From contig NZ_VFPU01000001.1 in NCBI RefSeq assembly GCF_006716885.1, positions 992,001 through 1,056,000 of the forward strand: 64,000 nucleotides of DNA, written 5' to 3'. A program made the position numbers and the translations under genes. The notes under the pieces were generated by a model. That model was not told the DNA's origin. It ran no database searches and was given only the letters and a program-made list of their open reading frames with translations. The stretch is from Ornithinimicrobium humiphilum. GTDB lineage: Bacteria > Actinomycetota > Actinomycetes > Actinomycetales > Dermatophilaceae. Of the stretch, positions 1-7,646 are shown piece by piece; position 1 is the stretch's first letter, and every line of letters begins with the position of its first letter.

Positions 1-1
1 C

Positions 2-301
2 CCCGACACCCCCGGCGAGACGCTGGCCTTCCCCACGCTGCAGACCTGCCTGGAGGGGGCGACCGACTGGGCCGAGCTGGCCGCCGAGGGTCAGGACCCG
101 CACGACCTCGAGGCCCCGGCGCCGACCTACACCGTCACGGAGGCCTCGGGCGGCCACGGGGCGGAGACCGGCGAGACGTCGGCGGCGGTCGAGGCCGGCT
201 CCTCGTCGGCGCTCGGCTGGGTCGGGGCGCTGCTCGGTCTGGTCGGCGCGGTGCTCGGGGCCGTGGCCTTCCAGCGCACCCGCTCGACCGCCCGCTCGTG
301 A
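2..301 (+). CDS. YcnI-family (DUF1775) copper-binding membrane protein, 3' part
   Basis: Only the last ~99 codons lie in the window; the start is upstream. The visible part has the end of a DUF1775 domain, with the family-like stretch LAFPTLQTC then TDWAEL and DPHDLEAPAP. A Ser/Glu/Gly linker and a single hydrophobic segment (GWVGALLGLVGAVLGAVAF) follow, then an Arg-rich cytoplasmic tail. YcnI-type proteins are secreted or membrane-tethered copper-binding proteins usually encoded with CopC/CopD homologues. That fits here, because the stop codon overlaps the GTG start of a CopC gene (GTGA), implying translational coupling. Confidence 0.8.
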   Translation, partial: PDTPGETLAFPTLQTCLEGATDWAELAAEGQDPHDLEAPAPTYTVTEASGGHGAETGETSAAVEAGSSSALGWVGALLGLVGAVLGAVAFQRTRSTARS

Positions 302-873
302 CCTCCTGGTCCGCTCACCAGTCCCGCCCGGCCCTCGTGGCCGGGTGGGGCCGGACCCTCGGGCCGGTCGTCGCGGTGCTCGTCCTCGTCCTGCTCACCT
401 GGTGGGCACCGGCCGGGTCGGCCCACGACCGGCTGCTGTCCTCGGAGCCGGACCAGGGCCAGGTGCTCGAGACCGTCCCCGAGGCCATCGAGCTGACCTT
501 CAGCGACGTCCCGGTGCCCCTGGGCTCGCAGGTGGTCGTCGAGGGGCCCGACGGCCGCGACTGGGCGACCGGGGACCTGCAGGTCGTCGACACGGTCGTC
601 CACCAGCCCGTCGACCCGGCCGCCCCCGCGGGCGACTACACCGTCCGCTGGCGGGTGACGTCCTCCGACGGACACCCGATCACCGGCACGGTCGAGTTCT
701 CGACCCGCTCCGGAGGAGCGCCTTCTGGGGCCGCTGACCAGGGCGTGACCGTCGGGGCCGTGGACGCCGAGCCCGGCGGCGGGGGCCCGAGGCTCGTCGT
801 GGCGGGCGCCGCGGTCCTGGTCGTGCTCGCAGGCGCCGTCGCCCTCGTGCTGCGGAGCCGGGCCCGGGCCTGA
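298..873 (+). CDS. copC: CopC-domain copper resistance protein, membrane anchored
   Basis: 191 residues. An Arg-containing N-terminus and a hydrophobic core (about 23-36) form a signal peptide ending in AGSA, so mature protein would begin with His43, the N-terminal copper ligand expected in CopC. Residues 43-137 match the CopC beta-barrel pattern (LLSSEPDQG near its start; VRWRVTSSDGHPITG near its end). A Gly-rich linker and one membrane segment (about 161-183) follow. The GTG start overlaps the previous stop, so it is the second gene of a ycnI-copC copper-handling unit. It acts outside the membrane in Cu(II) binding. It ends before a strong hairpin. Confidence 0.85.
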   Translation: MTSWSAHQSRPALVAGWGRTLGPVVAVLVLVLLTWWAPAGSAHDRLLSSEPDQGQVLETVPEAIELTFSDVPVPLGSQVVVEGPDGRDWATGDLQVVDTVVHQPVDPAAPAGDYTVRWRVTSSDGHPITGTVEFSTRSGGAPSGAADQGVTVGAVDAEPGGGGPRLVVAGAAVLVVLAGAVALVLRSRARA

Positions 874-905
874 CGCGCGCCGGGCCGGGGACCCGCCCGA
901 CCTCG

Positions 906-941
906 CCGACCTCGAGGGTGCACGTGCACCCTCGAGGTCGG
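906..941. terminator. Perfect 36-bp palindrome, bidirectional terminator candidate
   Basis: The sequence is its own reverse complement over 36 bases, centred on CGTGCACG. It sits between the convergent copC and ABC-permease genes, about 32 and 80 bp from their stops, so it could end transcription from both sides. There is no T-tract, which is common in high-GC actinomycetes. Confidence 0.75.
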
Positions 942-1020
942 TGGCCCCGGGCGTGCTCCGGCCTGCGGGCGGGCGTCGCGCGCCAGGGGTATGTCGTGAG
1001 CCGCTCGGGGCGCTCCGCCC

Positions 1021-2682
1021 TCAGCGAGGTAGGTCGCGCCGCCGCAGCCCGACGACGCCCGCCGCGCTCAGCAGCACCGCCAGTGCCGCCATGACCAGCA
1101 GCGGCGTCCACGCCAGGTCGACGCCCGGCACGAGGGGCGTGCGCGCGAGCGGCGCGAGCCCGGCGGCCCAGTCCGGCAGGTCGAGCAGGCCGCCCAGCCA
1201 GACGACCAGGCCCGACCACAGGACCGGCGCCCAGGCCAGGGCCGACCAGCGCGGCAGCAGGCCCACGAGGGCGACCGCCACGGCGCCGTGCAGCAGGGTG
1301 GCCGGCACGTAGGCGAGCGACGCGGCCGTCAGCTCGACGACCCAGCCGGCGTCGCCGGTGGCGAGCATCACGCCGACGCCGACGCCCAGCCCGAGCAGCA
1401 CGAGCGCGGCCAGGGCCCAGAGCGTGACGGTCGCGCACCAGCCGGCGAGCACCGCGGTGCGCGAGCTGCCCGACACCAGCAGACCCTCCAGGCGGCCCGC
1501 CTGCTCCTCGCCCCGCAGCTGCAGCACGCCCCAGACCAGCAGGGCCGGCGGCCCGATGCCGAGGATCGAGAGCATCACGGCCGCGAACGAGCGGGTGAGG
1601 TCGGCGAGGTCGATCTCGACCCAGTCCGTGATGGCGGGCATCTCCTCGACCATCCCGTCCAGCGCCGTCGCGAGCGTGCCGAAGGCCACGGCGAAGAGCA
1701 CCAGCCCGATGGCCCAGGCGACGAACGTCCCGGCCGTCAGACGCCAGGCCAGCCCGGCGGGGGAGAGCAGTGAGGCCCGCGCTCCCGCAGGGCCGGGGCT
1801 CGGGGGCCGCAGCCCGGCCCCCAGGTCGCGGCGGCGGGCCAGCGACGCGGCCAGCACCAGCAGCACCACGGTCGCCACGACGGGCAGGACCAGCGGCCAC
1901 CACCGGAGGTCGACGTAGAGGCGCGTCTGCTGCGCCCACGCGAAGGGGGAGAACCACGACAGCCACGAGCCCTGGCTGTCGATCACGTCGCCCACGCCGC
2001 GGACGAGGAAGGCCAGCGCGACGGCGCCCAGCCCGGCTCCGGACGCCGCCCGGGCGTGCTCGGTGACCTGGGCCGCGACCGCCGCGACCCCGCCGAAGAC
2101 CATGCCGGTCAGGCCGGCGGCGACGGCGAACGCCACGGAGTCGACCGGCTCCATCCCCGTCCCGACGAGGGCCGCGGCGACCGAGAGGGCCACGGCCAGG
2201 TTGGCGACGGCGACGGTGACCAGCGCGGCCGTGGGCGGGGCGAGGCGCCCGACGGGCAGGGCCCGGACCACCTCCAGGCGGCCGGACTCCTCCTCGGCGC
2301 GGGTATGCCGCACCGCCAGCAGGACGCTCATCACCGCCGCGGGCGCGAAGATCCACAGCGAGAGCTCGTTGGCGACCATCGCCCCGAAGGTGTAGTCGTC
2401 GAGGGCGAACGCCGGACCGGTCATGAGCACCGCTGCCGGGTTGTCCATGAGCGCGGCGCGGGCCTGCAACGACTCCGCGGTGGGGTAGGTCGCCTCGAGG
2501 GAGGCGACCGAGCCGGCCACGAGGGCGAGGAAGGACAGCGCCCACGCCGGGATGCGGACCCGGTCGAGGCGCAGCATCAGCCGCACCAGCCACCCGGTCC
2601 CGGCGAACGGCTCGACGGCACCGGGCGGCTCCCGGTGCCGCGGGGCGGCCGTGGTCGGGGCGGTCGTGGTCGCGGTGCTCAT
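1021..2682 (-). CDS. ABC-2 type exporter permease (polyketide/antibiotic exporter-like)
   Basis: 553 residues. After a Thr/Ala-rich cytoplasmic start there are about twelve hydrophobic segments in two repeated halves, with the motif RHTRAEEESGRLE after the early segments and LRGEEQAGRLEG in the second half. This is the layout of actinobacterial fused ABC-2 permeases annotated as exporters of polyketide antibiotics. The ATG overlaps the stop of the ATPase gene (ATGA). With the ATPase and the TetR gene upstream it forms a three-gene unit. The substrate is unknown; a multidrug or antibiotic efflux role is inferred from the family. Confidence 0.85.
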   Translation of the reverse strand: MSTATTTAPTTAAPRHREPPGAVEPFAGTGWLVRLMLRLDRVRIPAWALSFLALVAGSVASLEATYPTAESLQARAALMDNPAAVLMTGPAFALDDYTFGAMVANELSLWIFAPAAVMSVLLAVRHTRAEEESGRLEVVRALPVGRLAPPTAALVTVAVANLAVALSVAAALVGTGMEPVDSVAFAVAAGLTGMVFGGVAAVAAQVTEHARAASGAGLGAVALAFLVRGVGDVIDSQGSWLSWFSPFAWAQQTRLYVDLRWWPLVLPVVATVVLLVLAASLARRRDLGAGLRPPSPGPAGARASLLSPAGLAWRLTAGTFVAWAIGLVLFAVAFGTLATALDGMVEEMPAITDWVEIDLADLTRSFAAVMLSILGIGPPALLVWGVLQLRGEEQAGRLEGLLVSGSSRTAVLAGWCATVTLWALAALVLLGLGVGVGVMLATGDAGWVVELTAASLAYVPATLLHGAVAVALVGLLPRWSALAWAPVLWSGLVVWLGGLLDLPDWAAGLAPLARTPLVPGVDLAWTPLLVMAALAVLLSAAGVVGLRRRDLPR

Positions 2683-3599
2683 GCCACCGGCTCCCGCTCG
2701 CGGAGGTCGTCGCCGTAGTGCCGCAGGAAGAGCTCCTCGAGCGACGGGGGCGTGATCGTCAGGTCGGTCACGGCCAGCTCGGCCAGCCGGGGGAGCAGGG
2801 CGGTGACGTGGACGTCGTCGACGTCGAGGCGCAGCCGCCCGTCCTCGGCCGTGAGGTTGTGCACCCCCGGGGCGGCCGTGAGGGCGGACGGGTCCGCACC
2901 GGGCGGCAGCGTGGCGGTGACCGCGGACCGCGTGAGGTGGCGCAGGTCGGCGAGCGTGCCGGTCTCGACGTCGCGCCCGGCTCGGATGATCGTCACGGTG
3001 TCGCAGAGCTTCTCGACCTCGGCCAGGATGTGGCTGGAGAGCAGGACCGTGCGGCCCTCGTCGCGCAGCCGGCGCACCTCGTCGGTGAAGACCGCCTCCA
3101 TGAGCGGGTCGAGGCCGGAGGTCGGCTCGTCCAGCAGGTAGAGCTCGACGTCGGCCGCGAGCGCCGCGACCAGGGCGACCTTCTGCCGGTTGCCCTTCGA
3201 GTAGGTGCGGGTCCTGCGGGTGGGGTCGAGCTCGAAGCGCTCGAGCAGTTCCTGCCGACGCTGCCGGTGCCGGGCGTCGCGCTGCCCGCGGGTGAGCACG
3301 TCGATGACCTCGCCGCCGGTGAGGCCCGGCCACAGGCTGGTGTCGCCGGCGACGTAGGCCAGCCGGCGGTGCAGCGGTACGGCGTCGTGCCAGGGGTCGA
3401 GCCCCAGCACGCGGGCGGTGCCGGAGTCGGCCCGCAGCAGGCCGAGCAGCACGCGGATCGCGGTGGACTTGCCCGCCCCGTTGGGGCCCAGGAAGCCGGC
3501 GACCTCGCCGGTCCGCACGGTGAGGGAGAAGCCGTCGAGCGCGCGGGTGGCGCCGAAGGTCTTGGTGAGGTCGCGGACCTCGATGGCGTGCTCGGTCAT
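2679..3599 (-). CDS. ABC transporter ATP-binding protein of the exporter
   Basis: 306 residues starting MTEHAIEVRDL. Walker A is GPNGAGKST at 38-46. The signature region is the divergent YSKGNRQK near 140, followed by Walker B LYLLDEPTSGLDP and the switch His in LLSSHILAEVE. The C-terminal extension of about 90 residues is typical of DrrA-like ATPases. It energises the permease encoded immediately downstream with a 4-bp overlap, and itself overlaps the TetR stop. Upstream in-frame sequence is only a shadow in the TetR gene, so this ATG is preferred. Confidence 0.9.
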   Translation of the reverse strand: MTEHAIEVRDLTKTFGATRALDGFSLTVRTGEVAGFLGPNGAGKSTAIRVLLGLLRADSGTARVLGLDPWHDAVPLHRRLAYVAGDTSLWPGLTGGEVIDVLTRGQRDARHRQRRQELLERFELDPTRRTRTYSKGNRQKVALVAALAADVELYLLDEPTSGLDPLMEAVFTDEVRRLRDEGRTVLLSSHILAEVEKLCDTVTIIRAGRDVETGTLADLRHLTRSAVTATLPPGADPSALTAAPGVHNLTAEDGRLRLDVDDVHVTALLPRLAELAVTDLTITPPSLEELFLRHYGDDLREREPVA

Positions 3600-4261
3600 G
3601 GTCCTGCTCCTTCGTCGGGCGGGAGGGTGGCGAGAAAGGCGTCGAGCATCGAGCGGTCGGTGAGCAGCGGCTCGGTGTAGAGCTCGAGGGCGGGGCCGAG
3701 GACCAGGAGGGAGTAGTCGCGCAACCAGCGGGGCAGCTCCTCGAGGTCGAGGTGCTCCTGCTGGGCCGGCAGCTGCAGGAGCAGCGAGCCCAGCGACTGC
3801 TCGACCATCATCCGGGCCCGCTCCTGGGGGAACCGGCTGGGCCGCACCAGACCGGCGGCCTCGCCACGGCGCAGGTAGTCGACGGCGTCCGCGACGACCG
3901 CGTCGACGAAGGCGCGCTGGCGCGGCCCCCCGGACTGCAGGACGCGTAGCACGTAGCCGACGGACGCGGCATACCCCTCGATCTGCGCGAGCTGCACGAG
4001 CAGCGTGGCGCCGCCGCCGGAGGCCTCGTCGGTGAGCAGCTCGGTCTTGGCGTCGTGGATCTGCACGAGCACGTGCTCGTCGCACGCCTCGCGCAGGCGC
4101 TCGCGGGAGCCGAAGTGGTGCAGGATCAGCCCCGCGCTGACGCCGGCGTCGGCCGCGATGGTCCGCAGCGGGGCGCCGGTGCCGTCCTGGGCGAAGCGCC
4201 GCACCGCGGCCTGCAGGATGCGGGCCCGGGCGGTCAGGTCGGCGCTCGGTGTTGAACGCAT
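3596..4261 (-). CDS. TetR-family repressor of the ABC exporter
   Basis: 221 residues from ATG. The N-terminal helix-turn-helix is visible (ILQAAVRRFAQDGTGAPLRTIAADAGVSAGLILHHF split across helices 1-4), followed by a helical ligand domain. It is co-transcribed with the exporter genes, so it probably senses the export substrate and represses the whole unit. A GTG nine bases upstream is possible, but the ATG lies 7 bases after a TAGCGT box with no ribosome-binding site, matching the leaderless pattern seen elsewhere in the window. Operator-like repeats cover the start. Confidence 0.85.
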   Translation of the reverse strand: MRSTPSADLTARARILQAAVRRFAQDGTGAPLRTIAADAGVSAGLILHHFGSRERLREACDEHVLVQIHDAKTELLTDEASGGGATLLVQLAQIEGYAASVGYVLRVLQSGGPRQRAFVDAVVADAVDYLRRGEAAGLVRPSRFPQERARMMVEQSLGSLLLQLPAQQEHLDLEELPRWLRDYSLLVLGPALELYTEPLLTDRSMLDAFLATLPPDEGAGP

Positions 4262-4288
4262 GTTCAGCACGCTACACGCGTGTTCAGC
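4252..4288 (-). promoter_or_regulatory. Autoregulatory operator and -10 box of the TetR/exporter unit
   Basis: TGAAC-GCAT-GTTCA forms an inverted repeat over the start codon. TGTTCAGC recurs exactly 20 bases later (4261 and 4281), and ACACGCGTGT (4274-4283) is a perfect palindrome. On the minus strand TAGCGT (4269-4274) is a -10 box 7 bases before the ATG. Repressor bound here would block both the promoter and the start. The arrangement is seen in the sequence; the TetR assignment is inference. Confidence 0.6.
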
Positions 4289-4346
4289 CCACGTCTACGG
4301 AGTCATCATAGGGAGAGAGGGAGGGACGGGCCCGCGGCCCCGCGCG

Positions 4347-4949
4347 TCAGGCCTTGCGGGCGTGCTTCGCGGCGATCTGCTTGAGGGTGCTGCTGTCGAG
4401 GCCGGGCTGCGGCAGGAAGACGGCCTCGCGGTAGTAGCGGAGCTCGGCGATGCTGTCGAGGATGTCGCCGAGGGCGCGGTGGCCGCCGATCTTGGCGGGG
4501 GAGGCGTAGTAGGCGCGGGGGTACCACCGTCGGGCGAGCTCCTTGATGGAGGAGACGTCGATGATCCGGTAGTGCAGGTGCGACTCGAGCTCGGGCATGT
4601 CGCGGGCGAGGAAGACACGGTCGGTGCTGACGGTGTTGCCGCCGAGCGGGGCCTTGCGGCCCTCGGGCACGAAGGAGCGGACGTAGTCGAGGACCTGGGC
4701 CTGGGCGTCCTCGAGCGTCGTGCCGGACTCCAGCTGCGGCAGCAGGCCCGAGCGGGTGTGCATGTCGCGGACGAAGTCGCCCATCTGGTCCAGAGCCTCC
4801 TGGGGAGGCTTGATGACCACGTCGACGCCCTCACCAAGGATGTTCAGCTCGGAGTCGGTGACCAGGCAGGCCACCTCCACGAGCGCGTCGGCCTCGGTGT
4901 CGAGGCCCGTCATCTCGCAGTCGATCCACACGATCCGCTCGTCACTCAC
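4347..4949 (-). CDS. orn: Oligoribonuclease
   Basis: 200 residues, the usual length. It is a DEDDh 3'-5' exonuclease that degrades 2-5 nt RNA (and pGpG) to mononucleotides in the cytoplasm. The first motif WIDCEMTGL supplies Asp10 and Glu12, the middle Asp is in STDRVFLARDMPELE, and the His and last Asp are in GGHRALGD. The start is GTG, 6 bases after a TAGGCT -10 box, so the message looks leaderless. It is divergent from the PrsW-like gene. Confidence 0.95.
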   Translation of the reverse strand: MSDERIVWIDCEMTGLDTEADALVEVACLVTDSELNILGEGVDVVIKPPQEALDQMGDFVRDMHTRSGLLPQLESGTTLEDAQAQVLDYVRSFVPEGRKAPLGGNTVSTDRVFLARDMPELESHLHYRIIDVSSIKELARRWYPRAYYASPAKIGGHRALGDILDSIAELRYYREAVFLPQPGLDSSTLKQIAAKHARKA

Positions 4950-4955
4950 GCTCCG

Positions 4956-4961
4956 AGCCTA
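4956..4961 (-). promoter_or_regulatory. -10 box (TAGGCT) of orn, leaderless type
   Basis: TAGGCT on the minus strand lies 6 bases before the GTG start of orn, with no Shine-Dalgarno sequence between. Confidence 0.55.
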
Positions 4962-4979
4962 GTTCCCCGCGGCGCGCGA

Positions 4980-4985
4980 TAATGT
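4980..4985 (+). promoter_or_regulatory. -10 box (TAATGT) of the PrsW-like gene
   Basis: TAATGT lies 7 bases before the ATG. It sits back-to-back with the orn -10 box, giving a compact divergent promoter pair. Confidence 0.55.
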
Positions 4986-4992
4986 CGCGGCC

Positions 4993-6228
4993 ATGCTCCC
5001 GCCGCCTCATCAGCCCCCGACGGGTGCGCCCCACCCGCCCTCCACCGGCCCCTCCGCGGGGACCTCGGGCGGGTCCTGGCAGGGTGTGCTCGCCTTCCAG
5101 CCCGACGCCCCGGTGCCGCCCAACGCGACCCATCGGCCGAGGCTGCGCGGGTTCGTCGTCACGGGCGTCGTCGTCACCCTCTTCGGGCTGGCGGCGCTGG
5201 TGATGGGCCTCATCGTCTACGACGTGATCGGCCTGGCCGCGGCGGGCCTGGCGATGCTCACGGCCTCGATCGCGATCGGCATCGTCGTGCCGACCTTCCT
5301 GTGGATCGACCGGCTGGAGGCCGAGCCCGCGCGCCTGCTGTGGTTCGCCTTCCTCTGGGGCGCGCTCATCTCGACCCTCGGCGCGATCGTGCTCAACCAG
5401 CTCGGCGTCGACTTCGTCGCGGGCCTCGACCAGGACCCCATGGTGGTGGGCGCGGTCGTGCTGGCGCCGCTGACCGAGGAGTTCGCCAAGGGGCTGGGCG
5501 TGCTGCTGATCTTCTGGCGGGCGCGCCGGGAGTTCAACGGCGTCACCGACGGCATCGTCTACGCCGGCCTGGTCGCCGCGGGCTTCGCCTTCGTCGAGAA
5601 CATCCTCTACCTCGGCCAGGCCTACGTGGAGATGGGCACCGCCGGGCTGGTCGGGCTCTTCGTCATGCGCTGCCTGGTCAGCCCGTTCGCCCACCCGATG
5701 TTCACGGTCTGCTTCGGCCTGGCCCTGGGCCTGATCACGCACCGCCGCCGCTGGTCCGCCGCGTGGATCCCGCTGCTCGGCTTCGTCTCGGCCGTCTTCC
5801 TGCACGGGCTGTGGAACTACAGCGCGGTCGTCGCGGCCGACGCCTACCTGCTGATCTTCGCCGTCGTGCAGGTGCCGCTCTTCATCGCCTTCCTCTTCCT
5901 GCTGCGCTGGGCCCGCCGCCGGGAGTCGGTGATCCTGCGCGACACCCTCACCGGCTACGGCATCAACGGCTGGTTCACCCCGGCCGAGGTCGCGATGCTG
6001 GCCAGCCCGGGCGAGCGCCGCCGCGCCCGCCGCTGGGCGCGCAGCGTGGGCGGGCGCCGGGCCGCTGCCGCGATGACGTCCTTCCAGGACGAGAGCGGCG
6101 AGCTGGCGATGGTGCGCAAGCACCTCAACGCCGAGGCGGGCCACCCCGACCCGGAGTGGCTGGGGCGCGAGCAGCGGCTGCTGCAGACGATCGTCGCGCA
6201 CCGGCGCGTGTTCGTCGCCGGTGCGTGA
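4993..6228 (+). CDS. PrsW-family glutamic intramembrane protease
   Basis: 411 residues. A Pro-rich cytoplasmic start of about 50 residues precedes roughly eight membrane segments. The catalytic motif LTEEFAKG (the EExxK signature), the FAFVEN motif, PFAHPMFT and FLHGLWNY match the conserved motifs of PrsW/CAAX-like membrane proteases. A basic cytoplasmic tail of about 110 residues (Arg/Ala-rich, then helical) is longer than in Bacillus PrsW. PrsW cleaves anti-sigma factors in Bacillus; a similar signalling role here is only inference, although a sigma/membrane-protein locus lies at 50-58 kb. Confidence 0.85.
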   Translation: MLPPPHQPPTGAPHPPSTGPSAGTSGGSWQGVLAFQPDAPVPPNATHRPRLRGFVVTGVVVTLFGLAALVMGLIVYDVIGLAAAGLAMLTASIAIGIVVPTFLWIDRLEAEPARLLWFAFLWGALISTLGAIVLNQLGVDFVAGLDQDPMVVGAVVLAPLTEEFAKGLGVLLIFWRARREFNGVTDGIVYAGLVAAGFAFVENILYLGQAYVEMGTAGLVGLFVMRCLVSPFAHPMFTVCFGLALGLITHRRRWSAAWIPLLGFVSAVFLHGLWNYSAVVAADAYLLIFAVVQVPLFIAFLFLLRWARRRESVILRDTLTGYGINGWFTPAEVAMLASPGERRRARRWARSVGGRRAAAAMTSFQDESGELAMVRKHLNAEAGHPDPEWLGREQRLLQTIVAHRRVFVAGA

Positions 6229-6244
6229 CGGCATACCTGCGGGG

Positions 6245-6317
<73 letters not shown>

Positions 6318-6353
6318 AGACGAGCAGAGTGTAGAGGGGTCGGAGCGGCGGAC

Positions 6354-6359
6354 TAGGAT
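6354..6359 (+). promoter_or_regulatory. -10 box (TAGGAT) of tyrA, leaderless type
   Basis: TAGGAT is 7 bases before the ATG of tyrA and no ribosome-binding site is present. Confidence 0.55.
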
Positions 6360-6366
6360 CGCCCGC

Positions 6367-7521
6367 ATGCCGGGACCTTCGCCTGACCGGGCCGGCGGGG
6401 CCGAGGCCCCGCTGGCCGAGCTGCGCGCGCAGATCGACGAGGTCGACGCCCAGATCGTCGACCTGCTCGCCCGTCGCCTCCAGCTCGTCGGCGAGGTGGG
6501 CGAGGTCAAGGGCCGCCACGGGCTGCCGATCTACGCACCTGAGCGCGAGAGCACGATGATCGAGGCCAAGCGCGAGCTCGCCGCGCGGCGCGGGGTGCCG
6601 CCGGACCTCGTCGAGGACGTGCTGCGCCGCTGCATGCGCGAGGCCTACGCCCACGAGAAGAACATGGGCTTCACCCGCCAGGCGCCCGACCTCGGCCCGG
6701 TCGTCGTGGTCGGTGGCGGCGGCAGGATGGGCTCGCTCTTCGCCCGCATGCTCACCCTCTCGGGGTATGACGTGCGCGTCGTCGAGCGCGACGACACCCC
6801 CGAGCAGGTGGCCGGGGCCGTGACCGACGCCGGCATGGTCGTCGTCTCGGTGCCGATCGCCGACACCGTGCGCGTCATCCGCGAGCTGCCGCCGCTGCCG
6901 GCGGACTGCCTGCTCGTCGACCTGACCTCGACCAAGCGGGCCGCCGTCGAGGCGATGCTCGAGTCGCACCCGGGGCCGGTGCTGGGGCTGCACCCGATGT
7001 TCGGCCCCGACATCGACAGCCTCGCCAAGCAGGTCGTCGCGGTCGTGCCCGGTCGGGACCCCGAGGCCTCCCGCTGGCTGGTCGAGCAGATCAGCCTCTG
7101 GGGCGCCCGGGTGCACGAGATCGGTGCGCAGGAGCACGACGAGATGATGGGGCTCATCCAGGCGCTGCGGCACTTCTCGACGTTCGTCTACGGCTGGCAC
7201 CTGGCCCACGAGGACCACGACCTGTCGGAGCTGCTCGCGCTGTCCTCGCCGATCTACCGGCTGGAGCTGGTCATGGTCGGGCGGCTCTTCGCCCAGGACC
7301 CCGAGCTCTACTACGACATCATCACCGCCTCCCCGGACGTCGTGGCGCTCATCCAGCGCTACCTCACCCGCTACGCCCAGGCCTTCGAGCTGCTGCTGCG
7401 CGGCGACCGGGAGGAGTTCGTCGCGCGCTTCCGCGAGATCGGCGAGTGGTTCGGCCCGCACGCGCAGTCCTTCCTCGCCGAGTCGCGCAGCCTGCTCGCG
7501 CACGCCGACAGCACCCGGTGA
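6367..7521 (+). CDS. tyrA: Bifunctional chorismate mutase / prephenate dehydrogenase (T-protein)
   Basis: 384 residues. Residues ~15-100 form an AroQ-type chorismate mutase ([19 protein letters not shown], then YAPERES). From ~113 comes a prephenate dehydrogenase with NAD-binding [12 protein letters not shown] and the motifs [26 protein letters not shown] and [11 protein letters not shown]. It converts chorismate to prephenate and then to 4-hydroxyphenylpyruvate for tyrosine synthesis. The fused layout and these motifs closely follow the enterobacterial T-protein (E. coli TyrA, 373 aa), whereas actinomycetes usually have a separate mutase and dehydrogenase. Acquisition from a proteobacterium-like source is inferred. 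Confidence 0.93.
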   Translation: MPGPSPDRAGGAEAPLAELRAQIDEVDAQIVDLLARRLQLVGEVGEVKGRHGLPIYAPERESTMIEAKRELAARRGVPPDLVEDVLRRCMREAYAHEKNMGFTRQAPDLGPVVVVGGGGRMGSLFARMLTLSGYDVRVVERDDTPEQVAGAVTDAGMVVVSVPIADTVRVIRELPPLPADCLLVDLTSTKRAAVEAMLESHPGPVLGLHPMFGPDIDSLAKQVVAVVPGRDPEASRWLVEQISLWGARVHEIGAQEHDEMMGLIQALRHFSTFVYGWHLAHEDHDLSELLALSSPIYRLELVMVGRLFAQDPELYYDIITASPDVVALIQRYLTRYAQAFELLLRGDREEFVARFREIGEWFGPHAQSFLAESRSLLAHADSTR

Positions 7522-7646
7522 GGCCGGCCTCCTCGGGGGCCGGTGCCGCGGTGGCACCGGTCGTGGCTCGCGACACGCCCGGACGGGGGCTCGCCCGCGG
7601 CGGTTCGTGTTGGTCGCACCGGTCGTGGCCTGCGAAACTGGGCCAC

